DNA of 64,000 nucleotides from an uncultured Mollicutes bacterium (GTDB taxonomy: Bacteria > Bacillota_I > Bacilli_A > ML615J-28 > CAG-313). Position numbers and translations under genes: made by a program. The notes beneath the pieces are model-generated. The model was not told where the DNA came from and did not search any database. It saw nothing but the letters and a program-made list of their open reading frames with translations. The stretch spans positions 1 to 64,000 of the forward strand of contig UQAI01000001.1 of the NCBI GenBank assembly GCA_900538885.1, written 5' to 3'. Position 1 is the stretch's first letter. Every line of letters begins with the position of its first letter. Of this stretch, positions 35,552-45,219 are shown one piece after another.

Positions 35552-37448
35552 ACACATGGAAGCTATAGATACCCTTAAAAATGGAGAATATGAAGAAGCA
35601 TATAAAAAATTCTCTAGAATATATGAGAATGATAAAAATGACTATTTGGCTTTATTTTACCGAGCAGTAACAGCATTTACGCATTTTCCAAGTAAGATAG
35701 AACAAACTATTAATGACTTTGAAAGATTAATTGCGATTAATTCTCCTTTTAAATATCAATCAATGGCATATTTAGTAATGATTTATTGCAATAATGAAGC
35801 AGAAAAAGCAATTAAGTATGCAGATGAAGCAATCAAGCACAATCCTGAATTATATATAGACTTAAATTTTGCACTATCAAGAGCATATTTTGAATATGGT
35901 GATGATGCATCATTACGTAAATCACTTGAGTATATTGATAAGTGTATCGAAAAAGATGAAGGAGAAACTTCGGACTTTTACATCTGTAAAGTAGAAATTC
36001 TGATAACACTTGGTAAATTTGAACAAGCAGAAGAAATTCTTGATCTTGTTTATACAAAATTTGGTGGTTCTCTTAATTACTATTATTTAACCGCAAAACT
36101 TAAGATTGCAATCTACAATAAAATAAATGATGCTAGTTTCCTTGATCAAGCTCTTTCTGATTTAGCGCTTGCTAACCAATATGAAGAAAATAATTGTAGC
36201 GTTGTTTTACTAAAGGTAGAAATTTATGCATTAAAAAAAGAAAAAGAAAAAGCTTTAAAAGAACTTGAAAAAGCAAAAGAATTTTTTGATGATGATTCTT
36301 ACCTAGTTGAACAATTCAAAATATATGAAGAGTTAGGTGAAGATGACATCATAGTTAAAATAGCTTATGAGTATTTGAAAGAACATGAGTCATGGCGTAT
36401 TTACTATTCACTAGGATTCTTTCTTGCGAAAACGGCAAAAAGTCTGATTGAAATAGAAGAATTAAAATCAGTATACTTAAAAGCATACAACTTAAACAAA
36501 GAAATATTTATTTTTGATGAAATCTATCGTCTTAATTTTATCTTATCATGTGATTATGAAAATTTAGAATTACTAGAAGATTTAATAAAACTTCATCCTG
36601 AAGATGGTCGTTTGCGTTTTCTTTTAGGTGAAACTAAGCACCGCTTAAATTATAATTATGATGATGTCTTAAATGAGTTTAATGCTTCATATGAACTTAA
36701 GTATTTAGATGAGTTTAAATACTTAACCTTGATAATGCCATTAACAATAGAACCTAAAAAAACAGCAAAAAAACTAAAAAAATACCAGAAAAAGGATTTC
36801 CATCCATCTGATATTTGGCTATTACGTAAACTTGGAATAATGTATCTATATGGTGAAGATGGCTTTAAGCAAATGCCTAATTTTGCTGAATCAATTCTTG
36901 AATACTGCAATAACATAGTTACTGAAGAAGCTTGCATGAAAACTGCCCTTGGTAGAGCACATGAACTTAATCACTCAAGTATGGCTGCCTTTAAATGTTA
37001 TGAAGAAGCTTATCAGGCAGAACTTGCTGAAGCATTACCTGTTTGTAATTGTGCAAATGGTTATTTAGCTCATGCTTACATAAATGGTATTGGAACTAAT
37101 GTTGATGAAGAAAAGGCTAAAAAATTAATACTTGAAGGAATATCTTTCCTAAAAGAAAAGTCTAGTAATATCGTAATATACCTTTATGCATATTTTGCCT
37201 TAAAAGGAGATAAACGATTTAGCTTAAGTACTGCACTTTCTTATTTAGAGACAAAATATCCATTTTATCGTTATGAAATATCAAGAGCAATAATGATTAA
37301 TATTATTCGTAAAAAACTTAGTTTATCAACTAAAAATAGTCAAGAATATATCAAACAATGTTTAAAACAAGGCAATAAAACAGCAAAACTTTATTATAAA
37401 GAAAATAAAAATAAAGAGTTAATTTATCCATTATTTAATAACTACTAA
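35541..37448 (+). CDS. TPR/Sel1-repeat protein
   Basis: 635 aa, nearly all helical with tetratricopeptide-like units (for example at 8-45 and 75-110) and a Sel1-like segment AHAYINGIGTNVDEEKAKKLI near residue 513. No signal peptide, membrane segment or enzyme motif. TPR proteins are scaffolds for protein binding; the partner is unknown. Overlaps smpB by 11 bases with AAGGAG inside the smpB end, so it is expressed with rnr-smpB and may relate to ribosome rescue or RNA decay. That link is inferred from location. Confidence 0.7.
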   Translation: MLTKHMEAIDTLKNGEYEEAYKKFSRIYENDKNDYLALFYRAVTAFTHFPSKIEQTINDFERLIAINSPFKYQSMAYLVMIYCNNEAEKAIKYADEAIKHNPELYIDLNFALSRAYFEYGDDASLRKSLEYIDKCIEKDEGETSDFYICKVEILITLGKFEQAEEILDLVYTKFGGSLNYYYLTAKLKIAIYNKINDASFLDQALSDLALANQYEENNCSVVLLKVEIYALKKEKEKALKELEKAKEFFDDDSYLVEQFKIYEELGEDDIIVKIAYEYLKEHESWRIYYSLGFFLAKTAKSLIEIEELKSVYLKAYNLNKEIFIFDEIYRLNFILSCDYENLELLEDLIKLHPEDGRLRFLLGETKHRLNYNYDDVLNEFNASYELKYLDEFKYLTLIMPLTIEPKKTAKKLKKYQKKDFHPSDIWLLRKLGIMYLYGEDGFKQMPNFAESILEYCNNIVTEEACMKTALGRAHELNHSSMAAFKCYEEAYQAELAEALPVCNCANGYLAHAYINGIGTNVDEEKAKKLILEGISFLKEKSSNIVIYLYAYFALKGDKRFSLSTALSYLETKYPFYRYEISRAIMINIIRKKLSLSTKNSQEYIKQCLKQGNKTAKLYYKENKNKELIYPLFNNY

Positions 37449-37735
37449 AATCTTTGATTATTCTTTCGCATTAATTCATTAATCTGTTGTTGTAGATTGT
37501 TAATATCTTGATAAGTTGGTCGCTTAATTTGCCCACTACCCTGAGCGTTGAAGGTTAAAATTAATTGTCCAACTAGCTCAAGCCAATTTCCGAGTGAATT
37601 TTGTTGACTTATGGTTAGGTTACATGATAAAATATATCCGATGATCACACCTAGAGTCGCAAACTCAAAGGGGGTTAATGTCATTAGCCAATCCGCGAAT
37701 GATCCGATATCTTGACAAGAATCTTGATAATTCAT
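37445..37735 (-). CDS. small single-pass membrane protein of unknown function
   Basis: 96 aa. One hydrophobic segment near 25-42 (FATLGVIIGYILSC), then an amphipathic part and a C-terminal Q/N-rich coil (INNLQQQINELMRKNNQ). AAGGGGG precedes the ATG, supporting a real gene. It overlaps the end of the TPR gene by 4 bases, tail to tail. I do not recognise the family. Confidence 0.65.
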   Translation of the reverse strand: MNYQDSCQDIGSFADWLMTLTPFEFATLGVIIGYILSCNLTISQQNSLGNWLELVGQLILTFNAQGSGQIKRPTYQDINNLQQQINELMRKNNQRF

Positions 37736-37813
37736 ATGATTTCCCCCTTATATAATAATACTAACTAAATATCAAAATAATTCATAAAACAAAAAGGTTT
37801 TAAAAGGTGTAGT

Positions 37814-38305
37814 ATGAAAGTATTAAAAAAACAATATAATAGTAAAATGTGCATTATATGTGGAATGAACAATGAAGCAGGTCTTAAGGCTCCATTTTAT
37901 GAAATGGAAAATAATACAGTCGTAACCATTGTGACTTTTCGTCAAATTCATCAAAGTTATCCCGAAAGAACCCATGGGGGAATGATTTCAACATTACTTG
38001 ATGAAATAATTGGTCGTGCCATTTGGATTGAAGAACCAACTTCTTGGGGTGTAACCATGGACATTCATGTTAAATTTAGAAAACCAGTTCCTCTAGATAC
38101 ACAAGTAATGGCATATGGTAAGATAACGAGAAATACTTCCAAATTCTTTACAGGAGTTGGAGCCATTATGACAATGGATGGTGAAATACTTGCAGAAGGA
38201 ACCGCAAACTATATTAAGTTAAAAACAAATCAAATTGCAACTACAGACATTCACGATGATGTAAATGTTTATGTTGAAGATAATGTTACCGAGATAAATA
38301 TCTAG
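37814..38305 (+). CDS. PaaI-type hotdog thioesterase
   Basis: 163 aa. N-terminal CIICG, then hotdog fold with RTHGGMISTLLDEIIGRA near residues 52-69 (catalytic Asp/Glu helix) and VKFRKPVPLDTQV. Members hydrolyse acyl-CoA or acyl-ACP; the cysteine pair at the start recalls a subgroup of gut Firmicutes enzymes. AAAGGTG before ATG. The tRNA-Leu gene begins 9 bases after its stop. Confidence 0.82.
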   Translation: MKVLKKQYNSKMCIICGMNNEAGLKAPFYEMENNTVVTIVTFRQIHQSYPERTHGGMISTLLDEIIGRAIWIEEPTSWGVTMDIHVKFRKPVPLDTQVMAYGKITRNTSKFFTGVGAIMTMDGEILAEGTANYIKLKTNQIATTDIHDDVNVYVEDNVTEINI

Positions 38306-38314
38306 GTAACTCTT

Positions 38315-38400
38315 GCAGCAATGGCGGAATGGTAGACGCGCTACTTTGAGGGGGTAGTATACGAACGTATGTGTGAGTTCAAATCTCATTTGCTGCACCA
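38315..38400 (+). tRNA. tRNA-Leu(GAG)
   Basis: Acceptor GCAGCAA/TTGCTGC, anticodon stem CTACT/GGTAG with loop TTGAGGG (anticodon GAG), long variable arm typical of leucine, T-arm with GTTCAAAT and encoded CCA. Foreign DNA begins soon after, so its 3' end is a candidate integration site. Confidence 0.95.
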
Positions 38401-38412
38401 TATTAGTAGAAT

Positions 38413-38445
38413 AGGTTTGATACAATGTTATCAAGCCTTTTTTTG
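38413..38445 (+). terminator. terminator of tRNA-Leu
   Basis: Ten-bp stem AGGTTTGATA/TATCAAGCCT (one wobble), 6-base loop, T-run. Confidence 0.85.
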
Positions 38446-38461
38446 TAGTTAGAATAGGTGC

Positions 38462-38497
38462 GAACTCAGAAAATAAGGTTATTCTGGGTTCTTTTTT
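38462..38497 (+). terminator. second terminator after tRNA-Leu
   Basis: Ten-bp stem GAACTCAGAA/TTCTGGGTTC (one wobble), 10-base loop, T6. Two strong terminators in a row insulate the host operon from the defence island. The rest of the gap to 38711 holds the repeats and a promoter only. Confidence 0.85.
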
Positions 38498-38549
38498 CAT
38501 TTATATATAGATAGTTATTATAAGGGTATTTAGAAGCTCATAGTCATAC

Positions 38550-38624
38550 TTACACGATTACATCAAAGGGTGCTAAAAATTTTACACGATTTGAAGTAGG
38601 GGTGCTAACGGTTTACACGATTTG
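38550..38624 (+). repeat. TTACACGATTTG repeats at the left end of the defence island
   Basis: Two direct copies of GGGTGCTAA-N4/5-TTTACACGATTTG lie at 38568-38593 and 38600-38624, with a partial copy TTACACGATT at 38550-38559. An inverted relative is at 48520-48542, at the far end of the defence genes. Confidence 0.65.
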
Positions 38625-38647
38625 CTACAGAGCATACTTCGTATCAA

Positions 38648-38688
38648 TAGACAAAATGAGAAAAAAGTGTTATAATTATTGCATAATT
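38648..38688 (+). promoter_or_regulatory. promoter and possible operator of the xre-hsd operon
   Basis: TAGACA (38648-38653), 17-bp spacer, TATAAT (38671-38676) with TG two bases before. The palindrome AATTAT-TGC-ATAATT (38674-38688) covers part of the -10 box and could be bound by the Xre protein encoded first. Confidence 0.7.
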
Positions 38689-38711
38689 TATTCGTTTTCG
38701 GAGGGCATAAT

Positions 38712-38903
38712 ATGGATTACGCATCTGCTATAAAGAAATTAAGAAATAAAATGATTCTTACACAGACTGAATTTGCAAAAGAACTCGGTGTTTCTTTTGG
38801 AGCTGTTAATAGATGGGAGTCAGGGAAATTTAAACCTACCACTAAAACGAAAAGAAAAATAGCTGAACTATTTAAGAAATACAATATAGAAGTGGAGGAT
38901 TAA
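38712..38903 (+). CDS. Xre-family transcriptional regulator
   Basis: 63 aa, one helix-turn-helix domain (LTQTEFAKELGVSFGAVNRWESGK). CGGAGGG lies before ATG at 38712; the frame open from 38679 includes promoter sequence. It starts the hsd operon and ends 3 bases before hsdR. Such small controllers often delay restriction until methylation is established; here that is inference. Confidence 0.82.
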   Translation: MDYASAIKKLRNKMILTQTEFAKELGVSFGAVNRWESGKFKPTTKTKRKIAELFKKYNIEVED

Positions 38904-38906
38904 TTT

Positions 38907-41900
38907 ATGGCAAGTGGTTTTAATGAAGCAACTAGAGTTCAAATGCCTGCTCTAGTTCATTTACAAAGATTAGGCTATACATACGTCGGAAAAATAACCG
39001 AAGATCAAGCTGGTGTTGTTTATGATCCTGACACCAATATTTTAATCAAAGTCTTTAAAGAACAATTTTGTAAGTTGAATCCTGGTCATGAAGGTGAAGC
39101 AGAACAAGTACTGAAAGATATTAGAATAGAATTGGATAATGATGATCTAGGTCGTTCATTCTTTAAAAGAATGCAAATGGTATCACCAGTAAAAATCATA
39201 GATTTTGATAATATTCAAAATAACGTATTCCACTATACTGCTGAATTTACATGCAAAAGAGATCAAGATGAATTTAGACCTGATATTACATTATTTGTTA
39301 ATGGATTACCTTTATGTTTTATAGAAGTTAAAAAGCCAAACAATAAAGGTGGATTGATCGCTGAAAGTAATAGAATGAACAATCAGAGATTTCCAAATAA
39401 GAAATTTAGAAGATTCATTAACATTACCCAACTTATGATTTTCTCGAATAATATGGAATATGATACTCTTGGAGGAATTGTACCAGTTCAAGGTGCTTTT
39501 TATTGTACTGCTTCAAGAAATAAGTCTTTTTTCAGTTGCTTTAGAGAAGAGAATCCTGGCAATGCCTCAGTTGCGCCATACAATAAAAATTATCCTTATG
39601 AAGAGATTGATGCTGTTGTAGAAAAGAAGATTTTATCTGATTTCAATTGCCAAGTAATTCATACATCTCCAGAATATCAAACAAACCTAAATATCAATAC
39701 ACCTACAAATAGAATTTTAACTTCTATGTGCAGTAAAGAACGTCTTATGTTCTTGCTAAAATATGGAATCGCATATGTTAAAAGTGAACGTGAAGTTGAT
39801 GGTAAAATTGAGAGTACAGACCAAAAACATATTATGCGTTATCAACAGATGTTTGCTGCTTTGGCCATTAGAGAAAAATTAGATAAAGGATTGACAAGCG
39901 GTGTTGTTTGGCATACTCAAGGTAGTGGAAAAACCGCACTATCTTATCATCTTAACCATGTATTAACTGATTACTTTGCAAAGCAAAATAAAGTAGCAAA
40001 ATTTTATTTTATCGTTGATAGACTTGATTTATTAGAACAAGCTTCTCAGGAATTTGAAGCCAGAGGATTGGTTGTAAAAACTGCGAACAGTAGATCAGAA
40101 TTGATGGCGCAATTTAGAACTAACCAGTCTTTAGAGGGTAATAGTGGTGCCAATGAAGTAACTGTTGTTAATATCCAAAGGTTCGAAGAAGATAAAGAGA
40201 AAGTTACACTTCCTGATTATGCTACGAATTTACAAAGAATTTTTATAATTGACGAAGCTCACAGAGGATATAAGCCAGAGGGTAGTTTTTTAGCTAATCT
40301 ATTCGATGCTGATCCTAATTCTGTCAAAATCGCATTAACAGGTACACCTTTATTGAAGGAAGAACGTTCATCTTGGAAAGTATTCGGTACATATTACCAT
40401 ACATATTACTATGATAAATCGATTCAAGATGGATATACATTAAAGGTATTAAGAGAGCCTGTTGAAACATCATATAAAGAAAAATTATCTGAAATATATG
40501 AAAAATTAGAAACACTAGTTCAAAAGAAGGATGTCCAAAGAACACAAATAATTGAGCATGATGTTTATGTTAAAGAACTTTTGAGATATATCATTTCAGA
40601 TTTAAAACAGTTTAGACAAATCCAAGGTGACGATACTCTTGGAGGCATGATCATTTGTGAAACAAGTGAGCAAGCAAGAAAATTATTCGCTTTCTTTGAT
40701 AGCATTCAAAAAGAACTAAATGAGAATGCGTCGTTAAAGAGTTATTTTAAGGCTGGATTAATATTGCATGACAGCGATGATAAAGAAACTAGAAAAAAGA
40801 CTGTTACAAATTTCAAGAAGAACATGACAATCGATATTTTAATCGTATTTAATATGCTATTAACAGGCTTTGATGCTCCAAGACTTAAGAGATTATATTT
40901 TGGCAGAAAATTAAAAGATCACAATTTATTACAAGCTATTACGCGTGTGAATAGACCATATAAAGAAAATAGATATGGTTATGTAGTTGATTTTGCTGAT
41001 ATTAAGAAAAATTTCGATGAGACTAACGAAGCTTATATGAAGGAATTAAACCGATTCAATGATCCTGGCGAAGTTGGCGAAGGAAACGAGACTGACACAT
41101 TCAAACAAGTTATAGAAGATAAAGACGCATTGATTCAACAGATGCAAGAGGTAAAGCAAATTTTATTTGCTTATACAACGGATAATGCAGAGGAGTTTAG
41201 TTCTGAAATCTCTACGATTGAGGATAAAGAAGAACTTTTGAAATTGAAAAAAGCACTGGTATCAGCTAGAGATTGTTGCAACATTGTAAGAACATTTGGT
41301 GATGATGAATTAAAAGCTAAATTTGCAGCAATGGAGATTACTAAACTTCCTTCATTAATATCAGAAGTGCAACATCACATTGACAGCATAAATCAAAAAG
41401 AAGCATTAGCTGAAAGTGACTCAACAAAGCAATTAATTAATGAAGCAATGCAAGATATTACTTTCAAGTTTCAAATGTTGACAGAAGAAGAAATGAAAAT
41501 TATTTCAGGAGGCCAGGAGTTAGAAGATAAGTGGAAGAAGACAATTCGTTCATTTACTGAAAACGAGGACCAAGAAGATCCAGAATACATTACTTTACGT
41601 CAAGCATTTATTGAAAGATTCAAAGAACATGGTTTTGTTGTTGAAAGTGTAAGCCAATTTGAAAATTATACAAAGGAGCTAGATGAAATATTAAAGAAGC
41701 TAGCTGAATTGCAAAAGAAGAATAGTGCACTGTTGAAAAAGTACAATGGTGATGCTAAGTATGCGCGTGTCCATAAGAGAATTAAAGAAGAAAACGAAAG
41801 CAGAAAAGCTAAAGGTGAGAAGCCACTAATTTCTGAATATGATGTCGATATTATGAATGCGCTAAAAATTATTAAAGATGAGATAGACCAAAAAGTTTAC

Positions 41901-42074
41901 GATAGGCATGATATCTTGAGAAAAGATGTTTACTTTGAGCAAACAGTTATGGTACATATCAATAATGGTATTGATAGATTAGGCTTTGAAAATACTAGGG
42001 AAGATAGATTGTTTATTCAATCAAGACTAAGCACCCAGTATTTAAATCAATACCATAATACATATGCAGCATAA
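38907..42074 (+). CDS. hsdR: type I restriction enzyme, R subunit
   Basis: 1055 aa, normal for HsdR. N-terminal nuclease motif RPDITLFVNG...FIEVKK near 125-147, Walker A HTQGSGKTAL near 334-343, DEAH box IIDEAHRGY near 446-454, helicase motif III LTGTPLL, and motif VI as AITRVNRPY. The C-terminal coil binds the methylase core. It translocates DNA past HsdS and cuts unmethylated invaders at a distance. GGAGG precedes ATG. Confidence 0.96.
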   Translation: MASGFNEATRVQMPALVHLQRLGYTYVGKITEDQAGVVYDPDTNILIKVFKEQFCKLNPGHEGEAEQVLKDIRIELDNDDLGRSFFKRMQMVSPVKIIDFDNIQNNVFHYTAEFTCKRDQDEFRPDITLFVNGLPLCFIEVKKPNNKGGLIAESNRMNNQRFPNKKFRRFINITQLMIFSNNMEYDTLGGIVPVQGAFYCTASRNKSFFSCFREENPGNASVAPYNKNYPYEEIDAVVEKKILSDFNCQVIHTSPEYQTNLNINTPTNRILTSMCSKERLMFLLKYGIAYVKSEREVDGKIESTDQKHIMRYQQMFAALAIREKLDKGLTSGVVWHTQGSGKTALSYHLNHVLTDYFAKQNKVAKFYFIVDRLDLLEQASQEFEARGLVVKTANSRSELMAQFRTNQSLEGNSGANEVTVVNIQRFEEDKEKVTLPDYATNLQRIFIIDEAHRGYKPEGSFLANLFDADPNSVKIALTGTPLLKEERSSWKVFGTYYHTYYYDKSIQDGYTLKVLREPVETSYKEKLSEIYEKLETLVQKKDVQRTQIIEHDVYVKELLRYIISDLKQFRQIQGDDTLGGMIICETSEQARKLFAFFDSIQKELNENASLKSYFKAGLILHDSDDKETRKKTVTNFKKNMTIDILIVFNMLLTGFDAPRLKRLYFGRKLKDHNLLQAITRVNRPYKENRYGYVVDFADIKKNFDETNEAYMKELNRFNDPGEVGEGNETDTFKQVIEDKDALIQQMQEVKQILFAYTTDNAEEFSSEISTIEDKEELLKLKKALVSARDCCNIVRTFGDDELKAKFAAMEITKLPSLISEVQHHIDSINQKEALAESDSTKQLINEAMQDITFKFQMLTEEEMKIISGGQELEDKWKKTIRSFTENEDQEDPEYITLRQAFIERFKEHGFVVESVSQFENYTKELDEILKKLAELQKKNSALLKKYNGDAKYARVHKRIKEENESRKAKGEKPLISEYDVDIMNALKIIKDEIDQKVYDRHDILRKDVYFEQTVMVHINNGIDRLGFENTREDRLFIQSRLSTQYLNQYHNTYAA

Positions 42075-42086
42075 GGAGAGAAATAT

Positions 42087-43709
42087 ATGAATATTAAACA
42101 AAAAACAATTGACTTAATTGATGCATTGAAAGCCACTTGTCAAACATACGGAATGGGTAATGATGGAAATGAATATAAAATTATTACACAAGTATTTTTG
42201 TATAAGTTTTTAAATGATAAATTTGGACATGAGATTAAAGAAAAGTCAGTAAAAATTGCTAAAGCAGCTAAATGGGAAGAAGAATATGAAAGCATGAGTA
42301 ATGAAGAAAGGTTGGATTTATTTGATAAGCTTTCTCCTGATATTCCTCGATTATATCCTGAACACCTTATATCGTTTTTATGGAATCAACAAAGTAAAGG
42401 TGAATTTGACTTAATTTTCGATAGCACAATGATAGATATAGCTGAGAAGAACATTGATATCTTCTCGACTATGACAGATGAAAAAACTAGAATTCCTTTA
42501 TTTGAAAAATTAACCGTATTTGTTACTGATGAAGCTAAAAGAGCGCCATTTGCACGTGCTTTAGTTGATAAATTAGCAAACTTCTCTTTTGAAGAGGCGT
42601 TTTCAGAACACTATGACTTTTTTGCAACAATTTTTGAATATTTGATTAAGGATTACAATACAGCAGGCGGTGGAAAGTATGCTGAATATTATACTCCACA
42701 CTCAATTGCTACAATTATGGCTAGACTATTAGTTGGAGAAACTGATAATTTGCATGACATAGAAGTATATGATCCATCTGCTGGCACAGGAACATTATTG
42801 ATGGCTCTTGCACATAAAGTTGGTGAAGATAAGTGCACCATTTATTCTCAAGACATTTCACAAAGAAGTAATAAGATGTTGAAATTAAATTTAATATTAA
42901 ATAATTTAGTTTCATCACTTGATCATGCTATTCAAGGTGATACTTTGGTTTCACCATTTCATAAAAATGATGATGGCACTGAGTTAAAACAATTTGACTT
43001 TGTTGTTTCTAATCCACCATTCAATATGGATTTTTCTGACACCAGAGATATAATCGCAGCAAAGACAACTAGATTCTGGGCAGGCGTTCCAAATATTCCA
43101 AAGAAAAAACTTGATGGTATGCCAATATATACATGTTTTATACAACATGTTGTTAATTCTTTAAAGAAAACTGGAAAGGCAGCTATCGTTGTACCTACGG
43201 GTTTTTTATCATCTAAAAGTGGTGTTGAAGGTACCGTTTTATCAAAATTAGTGGAAGAGAAGATAGTATATGGATGTATAAGCATGCCTTCAAACGTTTT
43301 TGCTAACACCGGAACTAATGTGTCAGTTTTATTTTTAGATGGTTCTAAATCAAGTACAGATGTTATGCTTATAGATGCTTCAAAATTAGGTGAAGAATAT
43401 AAGGAAGGAAAGAATCAAAAGAGAAGATTAAGAGATTTTGAAATTAATCAGATAGTTGATTCATTTATTAATAAAGTATCAAATGACGGCTTTTCTATTA
43501 ACGTTAGTTTGGATAAGGTAAAAGAAAAGAAAAATTCATTATCAGCTGGAATGTATTTTAAAGTCAAAACTGATAATCCAACTATATCTACCTCAAAATA
43601 TAATGAAATCGTCTGTGATTATATTACAGCATTGGATGAATACAAGCTAAATGCAGATAATTTTGTTGAGTGGGCGAAAGATAGTTTATTAAAGAAGAAT
43701 GATAAATAG
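42087..43709 (+). CDS. hsdM: type I restriction-modification, M subunit
   Basis: 540 aa. N-terminal HsdM domain, SAM site DPSAGTGTLLMA near 229-240, catalytic NPPF in VVSNPPFNMDF near 307-317, indicating adenine-N6 methylation. It pairs with HsdS and protects host DNA. 12 bases after hsdR, 11 before hsdS. Confidence 0.96.
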   Translation: MNIKQKTIDLIDALKATCQTYGMGNDGNEYKIITQVFLYKFLNDKFGHEIKEKSVKIAKAAKWEEEYESMSNEERLDLFDKLSPDIPRLYPEHLISFLWNQQSKGEFDLIFDSTMIDIAEKNIDIFSTMTDEKTRIPLFEKLTVFVTDEAKRAPFARALVDKLANFSFEEAFSEHYDFFATIFEYLIKDYNTAGGGKYAEYYTPHSIATIMARLLVGETDNLHDIEVYDPSAGTGTLLMALAHKVGEDKCTIYSQDISQRSNKMLKLNLILNNLVSSLDHAIQGDTLVSPFHKNDDGTELKQFDFVVSNPPFNMDFSDTRDIIAAKTTRFWAGVPNIPKKKLDGMPIYTCFIQHVVNSLKKTGKAAIVVPTGFLSSKSGVEGTVLSKLVEEKIVYGCISMPSNVFANTGTNVSVLFLDGSKSSTDVMLIDASKLGEEYKEGKNQKRRLRDFEINQIVDSFINKVSNDGFSINVSLDKVKEKKNSLSAGMYFKVKTDNPTISTSKYNEIVCDYITALDEYKLNADNFVEWAKDSLLKKNDK

Positions 43710-43720
43710 GAGCTGTAAAT

Positions 43721-44977
43721 ATGAAACTAAGAAATATATGTAAAATAGTTACAGACTCAATTAATCCAAAAAAACAAAAAAATAAGCTTTTCGAGCTATA
43801 TAGTTTGCCCGCTTTCGATGATTTCAAAAGGCCTGAAAATGTATATGGCTCAGATATCGAGAGCAATAAGTATTTGGTTCCAGAAAAAACAATATTGTTT
43901 AATAAATTAAATGTTAGATTCAAACGTATATGGAGGATCACCAACAATAACCAGGATAATAAAATATGCTCAACTGAGTTTCTACCAATAATTGTTGATG
44001 AAAAAATAGCCGATTTTGATTATGTTTATTTTTTATTGATGTCAGATCAAGTCACAGAATACTTATGTGCACCAACAACTAATACTTCTGGAAGTCATAA
44101 GAGAATAGATCCAGATTTTCTACTTGATATGGAAATATCCTTGCCTGAATTAGACGAGCAAGTTCGCGTTGCAAGAAAACTAAAAACGCTAGATGATGAG
44201 GTTCAGTGTTGTTTTGATTTTGAAACTAAATCATTTAAATTTTTAAAAGATACATATGATTACTGGTTTGTTTCTTATAACTTTCCTAACAATAATGGTG
44301 ATGCATATAGTGAAAATGGTGGAACATTTGTAGAGGACAAAGAAACAGGTATTAATTATCCAACAAAATGGAGTTTTAATAAGATCGGACAGTATTTTAA
44401 TGTTGTGAGAGGTGTAAGTTATAAGCCTGAAGATACTTCGGAAATAGAAACCGATATTCATATGCCGTTATTAAGATCAAATAATATTTACGACGAGAGA
44501 TTAATACATGAAGATATAGTGTTTGTTGATAAAAAAAGGGTAAGTGAAGAACAAATATTACATGCAAATGATGTGTTTATTTGTATGTCTAATGGCAGTA
44601 AAAATTTAATTGGTAAAAATACAATTATTCCATATGATACAGAATATGCCTTTGGAGCTTTTTGTGCTAAAATTAAGAATATAGATTGCGATTATTTAGG
44701 CTTTATAAACTTATTCTTTAAGAGTAATTATTATAAAGCTTATATCGCACAAATATGTGCAAACACTAGTATAAATAATATCGGAAATGAAATGTTAACT
44801 GACTTAAAATATCCATTACCTCCGCTAAATATCGCTAAAAAGTTTAATGAAATATATTTAAAAGTAATGTCTGAAGTCGGGAATGCGCATAAATTTATGT
44901 TATCGACAAGAACATTATTAGAAAAACATATATTTATGGACATGAATGGAGTACTCATAAATAGTTCAGAAGATTAA
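43721..44977 (+). CDS. hsdS: type I restriction-modification, S subunit
   Basis: 418 aa with two target-recognition domains (about 1-155 and 215-390) and conserved helical spacers (ISLPELDEQVRVARKL near 140 and YPLPPLNIAKKFNEI near 365). Each TRD reads one half of a split DNA target; the target cannot be inferred. It is a single full-length copy with no second hsdS or recombinase nearby, so phase variation by inversion is not suggested. Confidence 0.93.
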   Translation: MKLRNICKIVTDSINPKKQKNKLFELYSLPAFDDFKRPENVYGSDIESNKYLVPEKTILFNKLNVRFKRIWRITNNNQDNKICSTEFLPIIVDEKIADFDYVYFLLMSDQVTEYLCAPTTNTSGSHKRIDPDFLLDMEISLPELDEQVRVARKLKTLDDEVQCCFDFETKSFKFLKDTYDYWFVSYNFPNNNGDAYSENGGTFVEDKETGINYPTKWSFNKIGQYFNVVRGVSYKPEDTSEIETDIHMPLLRSNNIYDERLIHEDIVFVDKKRVSEEQILHANDVFICMSNGSKNLIGKNTIIPYDTEYAFGAFCAKIKNIDCDYLGFINLFFKSNYYKAYIAQICANTSINNIGNEMLTDLKYPLPPLNIAKKFNEIYLKVMSEVGNAHKFMLSTRTLLEKHIFMDMNGVLINSSED

Positions 44978-44980
44978 AAA

Positions 44981-45019
44981 AGCGACTTAGCTCAATTACG
45001 AGTTAAGTCGCTATTTTTT
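44981..45019. terminator. bidirectional terminator between hsd and ABC-3C operons
   Basis: Thirteen-bp stem AGCGACTTAGCTC/GAGTTAAGTCGCT (one wobble), loop AATTAC, A6 before and T6 after. It serves both convergent operons and touches the stop codon of the minus-strand xre gene. Confidence 0.9.
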
Positions 45020-45218
45020 ATTCTGGAATATATTCCATTATATCTTTGAAGTCACAACTAAGTGTCTTGCAAATTTTGCAAAGCACATCAGTAGTTACAT
45101 TTTGACCTTTGGTCATTTTAGCAATTGAAGAGGAACTAACACCAGAGAGCTTAATAAGCTCTTTTTTGTTTAGGTTCTTATCGATTAATAATTTCCATAA
45201 TTTGTTATAACTTATCAT
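45018..45218 (-). CDS. Xre-family regulator, last gene of the ABC-3C operon
   Basis: 66 aa helix-turn-helix protein (LNKKELIKLSGVSSSSIAKMTKGQ), resembling YozG-type small Cro/CI regulators. It starts 1 base after the ATPase gene ends, so it is cotranscribed. Candidate autorepressor of the operon through the palindrome at 48454-48476. Confidence 0.8.
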   Translation of the reverse strand: MISYNKLWKLLIDKNLNKKELIKLSGVSSSSIAKMTKGQNVTTDVLCKICKTLSCDFKDIMEYIPE

Positions 45219-45219
45219 T

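Noticed and set aside
38219..38500. Minus-strand frame across tRNA-Leu
   Set aside because: Covers a tRNA and two terminators.
43721..44977. Phase-variable hsdS
   Set aside because: Only one hsdS, no silent copies, inverted repeats or recombinase nearby.
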